From positions 25,722,007 through 25,786,006 of the forward strand of contig NC_087070.1 in NCBI RefSeq assembly GCF_963678635.1: a DNA stretch of 64,000 nt, read 5' to 3'. Both the position numbers and the translations under genes were made by a program. Positions 23,934 through 37,400 of the stretch are shown piece by piece. The stretch is from Symsagittifera roscoffensis (Eukaryota; Xenacoelomorpha; Acoela; Convolutidae). Numbering within the stretch: the stretch's first letter is position 1; the number at the start of each line of letters is the position of its first letter. The notes beneath the pieces were generated by a model, which was not told the DNA's origin, did no database searches, and worked only from the letters and a program-made list of their open reading frames with translations.

Positions 23934-25257
23934 GAAGGCATAACCACTACAGGGTCTATGGACTTCTTCGCCATAAGCAGCATCAGACGGAAATGATTAT
24001 TTGTTCATCAATAAAATCATCAGATCAATTGATTAATGAATCAGAATTTTGAAAAGCCAGATAAAACATACCATAGAAAAAACAAAGTTATTGTCATTGT
24101 CTGGAAGGCTTTTTTATGCTTGTTAATCCAAACAGAAGGGTGGCTATTTCTCCTTGGCAATGTTAGTTGTCATCATCAGAGACACTAGATTTCTTGTCGT
24201 CACTTTTTGAGCTGTAGTCTACATTTTTGACAGATTACTGAATTTGGGCGTGGCATCATCATCATCATTGGTTTTCCACACTCTTCTTGGATTCGAAGGT
24301 GTTAACGATAATATTTGTTTCCAGTCTGATTTTGTGGCATGCTTGTGGTCGGCTCAATGTCCTTTGCAGATCAATGTTTTTCGGAAATTGGACCTGGATC
24401 TTATTTCAATAGTTATTCACTACTTGGATTGAACAAATTTTGGTTTAAAAAACTGCTTTGAAGAATAGATGCTGCTAATCTGATTTAAAATGCTAAGCTA
24501 CAAACAAGGTTTAATAGAACTGTGAGTCACTTACAGCTTCAGACATGTGTTTTCTATGTACTTGTGAGTACGAAAGAGCAAAAGATAGAATATGTAAGAT
24601 GCAAAAGATTGAAAGATGTAAAATTTTTCTCATTTGTAATCTTCTGAGTGTTGAATTGTTTCTCGACGTTTTTGAAGTGAGATTTTTGGTGAAAATCTTG
24701 CGACTGGTTTTGCTTATATCGTGGTGTTCCAAATGATTTCTCTAGATGTGACATTGCATAGACGTCTAATTATCTTTGACATTTAAGAGGCTCGAAGTTA
24801 GAAACGAGATTGAAAGGCTCAACCAGTTAATAAAAACCGTATAATAGAAGTATAATTTGTTTTTGGTGTATTAGTTGTCACTCAGAACTTTCTGTGCTAA
24901 ACAAAGAAGTATATCCTGTTTTTGCTGTTATCCAATGGTTTATGCGTTCGTACTGAATAAATTAGTTGTTCTTCTGAAAGAAGCAAAATTGTTTAGTAGT
25001 TAGTCAATCATATCCCTGTGCAAATTAAAGAACTTCTCCTAATTCAAATCTATAAAATATTTCGATAAAATACAATTTTCTCCTGAAGAAACGATTATGT
25101 TTGAAATCTAGATATTCAGCATACCCACAATACAAAAAAAATGTTATTGCACAATCTTAATTCTGAATGTCTCAATTGTTATGCATAAAAATTGGTTCAA
25201 AAATCCTTTTTTCAGATTCAAATGGTTAGAATGTAGCTTTAGATTTGCTGCACTACG
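23934..25257. other. Intergenic, upstream of GFM2; nothing recognised
   Basis: 1.3 kb of AT-rich DNA. Short open frames exist on both strands around 24244-24754 but lack any conserved motif and overlap one another. No clear TATA or other promoter element was recognised next to the GFM2 start. Confidence 0.5.
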
Positions 25258-25482
25258 ATGAGTCATAAAGCCCTGTTTTTTCAGTCGCTTAAACCCAAAA
25301 TTTTGAAACGGCTGCAAAGCTGTGACATTCCGAATGCTACAAGAGCGTCAACCTCAGTAAGGGAAATCGATCGGATCAGAAATATCGGAATATTAGCTCA
25401 TGTAGATGGAGGTAAAACAACCTTAACAGAGAGGATTTTATTCGCAGCGGGAGTGACAAATCGAATGGGAGATGTTGACAAG
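25258..25482 (+). CDS. GFM2: GFM2 exon 1 (targeting sequence and P-loop)
   Basis: Residues 1-75. ATG at 25258 starts a basic leader; [21 protein letters not shown] is the conserved start of the GTPase domain. It ends GDVDK in phase 0 at AAG|GTATAT. Gly51 replaces the usual Ala of HIDAGKT. Confidence 0.95.
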
Positions 25483-28400
25483 GTATATGAGTGTTCAAAA
25501 GAATGCTTGCGATATCCGTTTAGTTTCCAAATTCTGTAGTCTACTTTGCATACGCTACTTTTATATCTATCGTGGCGTTACATGCAATTTTCACAAAATG
25601 ATTTTTAAGACGAAACTTTTCAGGTTATTGGCTGTCGGCTTATATACCGATTTTTTTTCATGGCAATATCCGTTGGTACTTTTGAAGTCGATAAACCTCT
25701 CTCATCCATTTTTGAATGCCCAAAGTCCACCCAACTAGAACCTTTACCCAAGTAAATGTAAACACGAAAGAAATGCTTTTTTGTTTAATTTTTTTCGCGT
25801 TTTTTACCTACTGTTTCAATTCTCACATCGTTCAAATTCTGTTTGCTAATTATTTAGCGTCGTTTTGCGTTCATCGTATAAATGATGAGAAGATCAGCTT
25901 CGCCTCTACATAGAGTCCCTAATTTAAGAGCTCTTATTGTGATAAGAATAGTAACACTTGTGTTAAAATACGAATCTAGATATAGGTTTTTCCAAACTAA
26001 GCCGAACATTTCATTACGGAGTTTTTGTGTGATATTGTTTCTGCGTTATAATTTAAGCAGCTTGAGTTATACCCGTTTTATTAGAATAGTTGTCTGAAAG
26101 TAGGAAATGTGGTCGGTTTAGTGACAGCGTGTATTTTAGTTGCGCAACAGGTTCGATACCTCTTGAAGTGATGTTTTTCAAAGTTTTATTTTCTTTCTTA
26201 GAGGCTTATTTCTATTTCATGAATTTTCTACCTTTTCGATAAACAAGGGTATTAACATAGGGTCCTATACTTTTTTCCAGAAATAAGTTTATTCTCAGGA
26301 CTTATCGAATATTGGTGCAATCCGTTGGAAATATTGTAACAGACATATTGTGAGCATGTTAGCACATTATAAATCCGTCTTATTCGAAATTTGCTTTTCA
26401 TGTTGGCTGTAATTTGATTCGATTTGTTATATTTCGTATTTTTTGTTTTCACTTCTTTCAAGTCAATAGGTTTCGGCATATATTAAAAGAGCTTAGTGAC
26501 CGTTTATTTGCGTCGCTTTATTTGCGTCGCTTAAAGAGCAAAAGAAAGTTTGAGTGTGTGTGTTTCGAAGTGTTGGAGGACTTAAAAAAACTTCTTTCAT
26601 TTCATTAAAGTCTTTTTGAATTGTTTTCGGCTTAAAGCGTTTCTACTCAGGTATTTTTGGATTTATTTTTGCCTAGTAAATTTTCCTCCGATGCTAATTT
26701 CTTTTTTGACAATCCTGAGATGATTTTTTTGCTCAAAACTAGTATTGATAGATAGATTTTATGAGCGGAATATTAGCTCATGTAGATGGGGGCTAAAAAC
26801 AACCTTAACTGGATTTTATATGCAACGGGAGTCACAACTGGAATGGGATTTCTGGCTTAATTTTTAACAACTTAGTGTCCTCGTTTGTGTTCTATCTGAC
26901 AAATTTCCTGATAAATCGATTCAAGGCCACATAGAATATTTGTTTAATTTCAGAATCTAATCGTTTCTGCTAATTTTTCTTCTTTTGAACGTTCTATTTT
27001 TGGACTATCGTTTATGTGTTTAATTTGCTGTTTAGCTCCACAAGCACAATGTTTTTTGAAGGCTCAGCTAGTTTCAACGTTGAAGAGTGCCATATCTTAA
27101 ATTTGTAATGGTGTAGCTAACTGAGTTTCATGTGTTGTATAGTTTTTTCAGTTTCTTTGGGTTAAATGATATTCGTTTTATGGTTTTGACATTTTTCCCG
27201 GCTCATCGGGTGACTGACTACCCATGTATTTTATGCATAATTACCGCTCTTAACATTTGTCTTAAAACTGATTTAATACTGACAATCGTGTTTCACGACA
27301 CTTTTTTTGGAATGGAAATTTTCTTGTAGCAAACGTATAGATATGTTGGACTAATTTTTCCCAGTGATTTTGATTTTCAAGTTTTTTTACTGGAGACTTC
27401 CGGCCAGCTGCTATTCTAGGTATTCTATTATTTTTCTTTGTGGTAATTTGTTCTATGAGATCCGGTATTCAAAAACGTCCATATTAATCTGTTGATAATT
27501 TTGTTTTCTTGTTCTTTTACACGTTTTTACCTTTGCGATAAGCAAGCGTTATCAAACTGGAATATAGACTTTTTTCTAGTTAACAACTAGTTTAACTAAA
27601 TGAGTTGAATCACTTGCTGACTTCTTTTCACATGTCTTCTCTGAATATCCTCCAGGCTGCCTTCCCCTTGGCCTGGAAATAAAACAGTTGCCTTTGTACC
27701 CTAAGATGCGGGTTCGAGTCGTCGCCGGACCTTGTTTTTTTCAGTATCAAGGAGATTGAAGAAAAATGATTTCATATTTTTTTTCGGTTCAACTTGTGTC
27801 TGCTCAAAGATTGCCGGCTCTATTTCTTTTCGTAATTTTTCTTCCGTTGTTGCTGATGTAAAATTCAAGTGTCTGGTATGTTTGTCTGAAATGAACTTCT
27901 ATCAAGATATGAAATGAACTTCTATCAAGATATATGAAAGTTTATCTGAATTTTTTTTTAATTTTCAATTTTTTTTCGTTTTTTTTTGTTTGTTGTATCG
28001 CACAATGTGCGAAGCTCTGCTTCGCCTCTGTTAATAGTTTGTTGTCTAACTTTTTAGGGATGACTTCAAGTGGGATAGAATGCGATCTTTTTTATTAGAT
28101 GAAGCTTTCTAATAACATTTAATTTATCTGTTTTTTCGAGTTACTGAATAGGGAATGCTACCTGGTCGTATACTGTTTCCGTTTGAAACAATTATCTCAG
28201 GACTAATCTCCGTTGACAGATAAACTCCGAAGAGACTATGCGTCAAATGACATGTGTGCTGGTTTGCATTTTATTTTCCGTTCTTTTCGAAATTTGTTTC
28301 AATGCTGGTTGTGATACAAATGAATATACAATCAAAGATTTTAAGTAGTTTCATTTTTTGTTTTTAGATGCTTCGGACGTTGATTTTTTTAGATTCGTTT

Positions 28401-31400
28401 CGAATTTGGATTACATTTTTCAGTTTTGCCATTGTGGCAACAGATATACCAGTTTTCTTTAATTGCATGATAAAAAATTTTTAATGATTGAAGGTTCCTG
28501 AAATCCTAAATCATGAATCATGATGCATCCTAAATCATGATGCACTTTTTTCTTCAAGTATCGAAATTTTCAAATGGTAAGCAATTTTTGGTTTGCTTGA
28601 GTTTGTTGGCACTTATCAAACATTCTTTCGGCTATGGTTTTAGAAGCATCAAATATAGAAAAATAACATGTTGACGTAAGTTATGCTGGCGTAATTGTGG
28701 CATATTGCATTATTTGTAGAGGCAATTGTTTATTCCTAGCGGGGATTTCAAAATAGTAGTGATGTGACTAGGCACTTCATTAGAGTAATAAGTTGCTTCT
28801 ACGCTGGTGTGAGCGAAGTGCAACAGTGCTTTAGTATCTGCTGTTAACTAGTGTTGTTCATCAATCTATTTTCAACAGGGGAATACCGTGACTGATTTCC
28901 TGGAAATGGAGAGAGAGAGAGGCATCACTGTCAATTCAGCCGCAGTCAGTTTCCCGTGGACACCAGAGAGGGGACTTCTCAGAGGCAAGAGACACGTGAT
29001 TAATCTCATTGACACGCCTGGTACGTGAAAGGTAAGACGAATCTGTCAATAAATGGAAGGAGTGATGCTATTTTAATAATTCACCCATTTAATCGACCGG
29101 TGACACACAAAAAACATGATTTTGAGAAGTTTGCTTGTCAATTTGAGCAATCTCTGCTGATTTTTCGTTTTTTAGCTAGTTTCTGCAGGATTCTTTCATC
29201 AAATGGAATGTCTTCCCGTACGCTTGTTGCAAAATTTTTTGACTACCCTATTTATTATTATTTTTTGTTTTTTGTATTACAAATCCATATAGTTAAATAT
29301 AAGGCATAATTGTTATCGGGTTAGCTGAATGGTTTTCATGAGAAATAGCACCTTACAGATATTGTGAAATAAAATTTCTGAAACAACTTTTCTAATAAGT
29401 CTAGCGTCTGTTGATGTTGTAATATCAATCCATGTGTTTATCTGATACAGGTGCATTGGCAGAGTCCTCTTCTGATCATAAATCCAAAGACTGCATAACA
29501 GTCCCTGGCCCTATTGGGCAAGTCATTTGTATCAGTCCGCCCAAAACAATGCATTCGTTTTTTCCAAAAATGAAAGGTGAATATCAATTCATTAATTGCG
29601 GGCGAAGTTCTAGTGCATTTTGGAGTACGTGAAACTGTTCGTATGGTGGTGCTATCAGGCGGAGCTATTTTGAGATAGATAAGTTATTGTTTCATACGCT
29701 CTCGGTTAAAGTCCCTTTAACACGGGCGAGCTAGTGAGCCTTGTTTGCTAGTGTGTATCTACCCCCCCCCCCCCCCCCACAACAAAAATGCTCACTTGGT
29801 AGCATTTTTGCTTTGATTGCAATCTGTCATAGCATATTATCTATGCATTATTGGTGGATTGTGCTTGCCAATCTTTAACCGACCGTGGCGAAAGTGGATG
29901 GACTTGAGATTCCTTATTTACTGGCCGGAGGTTTCAATGTCGCCTCAGAGCTAGTTTTTTTTATTTGTTGGTAAGATGCTGCGGTGCATAGGATTGCAAC
30001 TGTTTTAGCATCTGAAGCTGGTATATTGGTGGTTAGTGTTGGTAAACTTTGAATACGTGAGACTCCTAACTGATGCGACGACATTATACTCCTAATCTGG
30101 AGATCGGAGTTCGAATCCTACGCATAGCCGGCTTATTTTTTATTGAAGACCTTTGTTTTTTGTTTTTTATTCTACGCTTAAGAGCTGGCTTTTGCTATTT
30201 TCTCGCTTGTGTTAGCGAAGATCAGCTTCGCTTCTCTGTTATGTTTTCTCGACCAGTTATGACTATCTCAAGTAAAGCTCGTACGTGTTCAAGTGTGGTG
30301 TCCTTTTAAAGTCCTATCAATCGGATCCGGAAAAGTCCTATAATTTGGTCGTACTTCGAATTCGATTTTTTTCACGCAAGTTGCGACAGTGTCAAGAAAA
30401 ACTGGTCTGAATATTTTTGACATTCAAATGGACGAAATTTGCTGAGAAGCTGATCTCCCTAGTTTAACGTTTATAACACAAGCATAGTTTGTGGTATAGT
30501 ATGAATTTTCTTTTTTCCAACCTTAGTCGCAAATATTGTAGCGATGCAATTGTTGCGACAAAATGTTCATTTTGAAAGTGTTCATTTTGATCCACTATTA
30601 TGTACAGCCAATGCTAAGAATATTAGCACAGACTAATATATTAAAAATAGCAGCAAGCAAAATAAGAGACCAGCAAAATAAGAGAGTTCGAACCTCGCAG
30701 GGTCAGATGTTTTTAATGAACTTTTTCGTATACTGTTCAAAATGCGTCCACTCTATAAATTGAGGAATGTTAGTTGGTATTTTTTTCAAATTAAATAATA
30801 CTGCTAATGAGTCAAAATTAGCTTGCGTCACATAGCAATTATGTAGACCCATAATTGGCGTGCGTCACTTTTGAAATTTTGTAGACTCAACGTTTTACTC
30901 ATTCAGTTTTTCTCTGTAGCGTTATCGGTCATATTTTTGCTTGTGTATGCGAAGTGCAACTTCGCCTCTGTGTTTAACTATAGTCATCAATTTTTCTGGC
31001 ATTTTGTCCTAATTCAATGGCTTTTTTAAAGAAAAATTGAAGTTTTAAATGGTTTATTTGAACGTTTTCGATTTTGAGTTTTTAAAAGTTTCTTAATAAA
31101 TTTGTTTTGGCGGAAAATTTTGTGATTTATACAGCAGTCAGTGGCTCTCCTTGTTATTTTGCTGTCTTTTTCTATCAGTGTTCACGGTTTCTCAGCTGTT
31201 CCAATCTTATCGTACAGCACAATTTTTTTTCACAAAAGTACAGCACGAAAAAAAAAATTTGGTTTCAGTTGAGATTTCAGCGATTTTTCAAAAGTAAAAA
31301 TACCCATTTTTTAATTATCCATTTTTGATAATTATAATGATTCTGAAACTGTGTAAACCCGATATGTTCCATTTTCGTTCGTTTTTTACACCGTTTTTCA

Positions 31401-34400
31401 TTAACCACTTATCTGTGTATACGTCGAATTCAATTGGTTTTTATCTTAGGTTTTTCTGAACCGATCGCTTCTGTGCTAATACGAGTTGATCACTTCCTTT
31501 TTCAATGTAAGTTGCACTTTTCTGTGTGATTTTATTGGTTTAGATTTAAATGTGCTGTATTGTATGGTTTTTGGTGATTCCAAATAGCATGTATGTGCTG
31601 GATAAGGTCTAAGTGATTAGATAAAAAAGTGATTGCCTAAAAAGTCCTAAGCAGTGGGTTCGGTCCTATGCTGTTGTTTCTTCTTTACCAAGAAATTTTC
31701 AATTGTTTTTTATCTAATTGAAGTTCAAAATATCGTGTTTGCGATTTCGTTGCTTGTGTTAACGAGGTGCAGCTTCGCCTCTTCCTTGAAATATGAATGT
31801 CACCTCAAAAATTGTCGATGAGTTTCATCAAGTTTCGATCGGATAGACGAATTTAATTGAAATCACATCCTTTTTTGAAATGATATATTAAATATGAAAC
31901 CTTTGTAGCGTATATAGCCGCCACAAAGAAATATTCAGGAAATTGCGCAAACTTTTCTCAATTTTTGGGCAGGACAGAGAAATGACTTCCCCGACGAACG
32001 GTCTGTGAGTACGACAGTGTTGAGTGCAGCTTCCATCTTAATTTGTTAGTGACCAAATAAAAGAACTGGCTTTTCTGAGATAATTTATTTGTCCCTAGTA
32101 GCGGATTTAGGGTGGGGGGGGGGGAGGGGGGGGGACGCCTCCCTTTCTCTGGGATTCGACCCCCTGCAGACTCAAAGGGCCCCTCTTTGTACTATTTGCT
32201 ATATCTTTTTTTTGGCTGAATGCCCCTAAGTGTTTGAGTGGGTAGCGCGCGCCAAAAGCAACGCGATTTTTGTGGTCAAAACTATTCAAAAAGGGCCTAA
32301 AAACGCCTGTTTTGGCCTGTTTTTTTTCCACAAATTTTTCAAAAAGTTTGGCGTGAAGTATTGAAGGAAATAAGGTCTTTATAGTGATTTGTGATTAAAA
32401 AATCAATTTGTTCGATTTGAAAATCTTCCCCCCCCCCCCCCCCCCCCCTCTGCCTCTCGAGAAAGTCCTAGATCCGCCACTGCCTGCATATAATTTTCAA
32501 ATTAATTTTCTGAGCTGAGGGGATTTATTTTAATCCGGCCTACTATAATGGGAACATCGCTAATATAATGAGAACGTCTCTTTACACATGCGAATCGAAG
32601 TGTATTATGACGAACTTTTTTTTCCAACCTAAGTCGCAAATAAAAGTGCTCATTAGTGGAACTTTTGGTATATTTCAATTTCATCATATTTAAGCGTATT
32701 TCAGCATAGGTAATTAAATAGCCTATAGTGCTGGTTTATTTTTTGGCTAGTGTTAGGTCCTTTTTGAAAACAACAGGTGTTATGAAAATGTATGGGACTT
32801 GTTAATTTTTGTTGCATTTGCGACCCTTTGGAAAATTTTTGAACTGCTCGCAAAAATTGCCTTTTTTCTCAAAAACTACTGAATCATTTTTCGAAACAAT
32901 GGTGTCATTGGAAAAACTGGCTGCTATTCTATATGCCTGCAAATTTTTCTAGTCTATTTTCAGTTTACACCACGTTCTACGGCTTTCAAAAGTTTCAGTA
33001 GGGGGATTTTGACTTATTTGATTTTGAATTTGTTCATTTTCTCAAATAATAAATGCATAAATCTGATATGAACGTTTAAACTAAAGAACTAATCATTGGG
33101 ATCTCTCTTTTTCAAGAGGCTATTCCTCAAACTCGGAAGAAAAAAGTTATGGCCTCAAACAAGCCCATTTTTTGACATTTTGGTTAGTTTTGACTTTTCT
33201 CAAAAACTACTCTGCCAAATTGGAAAATAAGAGTTCAACCGGACGAAAAGAAGTGATATGCGAATTTTCCTTGCGGAAGAGGCTATGCCCTGCGTTTTGA
33301 AAAACTATGGCCCTTAGAAAATGTATAATTTTTGAAACTTTGCCCATTTTTTGGAAATTTTTTTTCTTCAAAAACTAACCTACTGATTCTGAGGTTGATA
33401 ATTTATTCAAACTAACATCGTGCACAGATTTTTCCTGTGTAATTTCTTTCGCATAATTTTTGTAGAAAAGTCGATATGGATATCGAAAAAATCCATTTTT
33501 GAAGTTTTTACCGTTTTTTTAAAGAAATGTCATCACTGTTCTCGAAAGCTACTAGCTAAAGCCGATATTAAGGGTTCAATCTAAAAATCAGGTTGTGGAA
33601 ATCTTTTCTGCATACAAGTCTACTCCCATGCTTTAGTAGAGAAAGTTCTGCGAATTTAGATAAAGCCAACTTTTTCAATTTTTGATTGTTTTTTTTGGAA
33701 TCTTTTTCAATTTTTTTTTTTCGAAAACTACCCAGCCAAATCTGAGATATGGAATTCGTTTGAGCGATAGATTACAGAAAATTTTTTAGGGGTGGATCTA
33801 GAATTTTCTTGAGAGGGGGTGGATTTTCAAAAAAGTTAGGTCGACCAAATTGAGTTTTCGAGATCTGCCAAAGCACTAAACTGACCCTGTTTCGGCCAAA
33901 TTGCGTTTTTTCAGCGCGCGCTCCCCCCTCAAATTTAATATATATTGGCGCCTTTAGAAAATTTTTAGGGTCCGTCACCCAAAATGGATATTTCAAAATA
34001 GTACGAAGGGGGGACCCTATGGGTCGGCAGAGAGTCGAATCCCTGAGGGGGGAGGGGGGGGGGGGGAACGCCTCCTCCCTAAATATTAAATATGATCTGA
34101 TTCATTTAACTTCAAGCAGACCGCAAGTTTTTTAAAATGCTAATCATCAAGTCAAGACGCTATTAGGTCTAGTGTTTTTTTTCAGAAGTATTAAAAATTG
34201 TTCTTGCTCAATTTTTTGCATTATTACAATTTCATTTCTTTTTTGCGCTATTCGTTTCAATTGCTCAATCAACTATGCTCTTCGTCAGCAGAAGTCCAAT
34301 ATGCGCGTCGGAAAAACCGCTCATTTTTTGTTTCAAACGCTGTTTTGAGTTGAGTCGTATCAAAAAAGTGCGAATTGTAAAATTGTTCAGAAAAAGTTCA

Positions 34401-37400
34401 GTGATACTGTGTTCGCTATGGTAATTTTTTCATGGTTTATGACGTGTTTACTTTCCAGCGAAAAAATCAAAAAAAGTTTTAATAGCATAGTAATTCGCAG
34501 TAAAATTTCGATTAACGAAATTGAACAAGTTGAAGTAATCGCTTGAAAATTACAAAAAGTAAAAAAAAAATGGCACTTTATTTATTTGCTCACAATACAT
34601 GGGTCCCGATAGCCATTGGACGAATCCGAAGTTAGAGTCCGCCATAAACAAGTTTGGTATATGTCGACTGAAATCGGCGTCTGAGTTCGTGAGACTCTCC
34701 GAGTGTTGTAACTTGGTGTTTCTCAGTGGGTTGCCCACTCCTCTTTGAATAACGAATACTTTAAGAAAAGTTAGAAAAAGTAATAAATGAACTTCGCTGC
34801 TAAGTTTCATTTTTCTTGTTTAAAGATGGCAAGACTTGTTAAAATTTGACATTTACTTTGACTCGTACTTTGTATAAATAAAAATGATCTTGATCTACAG
34901 ATTAAATCCATAGGATGATTCTGCTCGATAAATTTCAAGCTTGATTTGAGTTCAAAAGCTCTTAAATGTACGAGAGTTTGAATGTTAACTGTTGACCGAG
35001 GGTCGAAAAATGGTGTCAAAACAGCTAAGTTTTAAGTTTGAAACCAAGCAAGTTACTAAATTCCGCATAAGAGCAAATTGATGTTTTTCCAGTTTTTCTT
35101 CTGGCTAAATTTTGGACTTTTGCAACCATCCTTGCTCTGACGCAGCTACAATTTGTGGTTGGGCAGTAAACGCCCCTTCGCCTAAATATCTCTATTTCTA
35201 GTTCAAACGGATACCAGCGGATATCACCTAATTTTTTTGATCTTGGCGACCAATTCAGTCCCCTCTCGCTATTTTAAAAAGTCACCAAGTAATATTTGAG
35301 GAAAGAATGTATTTGCTATTTTTCCAAAAGAAAGTTTTCACAACATTAAGAGTGGCCAGAATCAATTTGCTCAGCAGCCGGTTTTTATCTTTACATTTCT
35401 TTGATATTTGTTTCAAATAGTTGACAACTACCGGTAATTCAAAAATTTACTATTGCCGTAGAGAGGAGGTTGTAGAAGTTGGCCAATCTCGTCGTTTATT
35501 GTTTCAAAGGCTCGTGTCCTGGGCTCTAACATTTAATAGATATTTAAAGATTTTGTTAAGTTATGGGGCTCTGAAATTTGCCAATTTGGAAGACTCAATT
35601 CACACGAAATTTCCTGTTTTCTTTTAACGCGTAGCGCTTAGGCTGCGATTTATTTCGGTTCAGAAATCACTCCAAATTTAATTGACGCAAATATTAGGCT
35701 CAAATGTTCACACTTGATCTTTGACATTGTTCAAAATTTGTAGTTTTTCAATATTTTCTTTCCCAAAAACTATTCGATATGGATTACGGGGCAACCGGAA
35801 TCTTCAGGGTTTTGCCCTGGTATACGAGCAGTCTTTTTATTTCAAAAACTACACCGAACCTAAAGGGCATTTGGAAGATTCAGAGCTTCGACTTGATACG
35901 AGCAGCTCTTGTTAACTAATCGGTTCCTTGTTTGCTCAATTAAACGCATTTGTTATGTTGCAAGTTCCTACTACTCGCACAAAGTAGTGCCATATAAATA
36001 ATTATAGTCTTCGTTTGGTCGTCGGTCACTCAGTAAATGGTCGTCGGTCACTTTATAGATTCGCCAATATTTTTTTTTTCGCGAGCGGTTGATATGTTTT
36101 GGTCATGATCATTAATTAGTAAACTCGTTGAAAGTGTTGAAAATGCAGTTGAAAGTGTTAAGATTAAAAACAACAATTTTTTTTCTGAAATGGAAGCCTC
36201 ATTAAATTCTCTATTTCTGCTCGGTGTCTTATCATTACCATGGTGAGGGTAGATTATGGAATCTAAGAAGACAGTAGGAAATCTGCAATATTCTTTTCTG
36301 GCAAGATATCTAATCACTGCTGAACAGTCTCGATTCCTAGCGAACCCATGTTTGGCTCCAAATGTAATGAGAAAGGCAACTCAGAACTAGTTCTGAGTAC
36401 AAGTATTGAAACGGTTTTTTAATTACTCTCGCAAAATGAAAAATGTCTGATCCAAGTTCAATGTTCTTCAACATTATTTTATATGAACAACGTACAATTT
36501 TGATAGCTTCTAAATATTTTTACACATTTTTTTTGGTCAGAACCTTCCAATCAAAAACGGCGTCTTTGTTAAGATTTCAGAAAAATTTTCTTGGCGCAAT
36601 GCCAATTTCTGCAAAGCTTCCCGTTTGGAAATCTTTGACCGCATCCAAATTTACGGTCTTAATCAAAAGTATTTGTCTAGAGCGCTCGTCCTTGAGCGCC
36701 AATATATATTTTTTCAGTTTGAGAGGAGTTTTTGCTCCCAAAAAACGCGATTGTTTGCTCTAATAGTTGAAAGAAAAAGGCGACCACAATTTTTCAATTA
36801 ACCACTAACCCCAACCTCGGTATAAAATTTGCGCTCGTTTCTGATTGCGACCGTAATATATTGCTAAATAACCTTTTTTGGACCGGACCCGTAGTACAAG
36901 TTCTCGGTAAATTGGAACATAGGCTGGTCCCGAACGTTGCGTTCCGGTAATCGTTATGGATTTTACTGGTGTCCACTATGCAACACCCTTTCATCTGAGA
37001 TGCTGCTAGCTCCCAAACAAACTGTTAAATTGTGATTGTTTGGTAAAATGTGTAAATGTTTCGTGTGTTTTGATTCAAATGTCAGTAGTGTGATAATCTA
37101 CGTTTTGCCCGTGTTATGATGGAATTGACGGCTTGTGGGTGGAATTTGTCGGTTGTTAAAAATTAATATTATTCCATTTTTTTTTACTTATTAACTGTGA
37201 TATCCATTTAAAAAAAATCAAAAATGAAGTGTAATTTAAAATTGTTTAAGAAAATTATAAAAATCGTTGGCATCAATTTAAATTTTTTCGAAACTTAAAT
37301 TTAATTTTTTCTTTAGAAATTTAAATCTTTCTTCAGTCTGTTTTTATAGCCAATTTTGAGGTTTTTCGTAATTTTAAAGAAAAGAATTGAAAAGCAATTT

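Larger units (their letters stand above)
25483..28878 (+). other. GFM2: GFM2 intron 1 (3.4 kb, repeat-bearing)
   Basis: Contains a hairpin tail at 25881-25908 (AGATCAGCTTCGCCTCT), a decayed copy of exon 1 (26766-26850), a repeat head near 26245 (AAGGGTATTAACATAGGG), and a full ~0.5 kb repeat at 27530-28031. No further coding sequence is recognised. Confidence 0.7.

Noticed and set aside
34550-35019. Two minus-strand frames in GFM2 intron 2 that look somewhat protein-like
   Set aside because: Composition is less biased than its surroundings, but I see no recognisable motif, no splice-compatible partner and no poly(A) signal, so a gene call is not supported.
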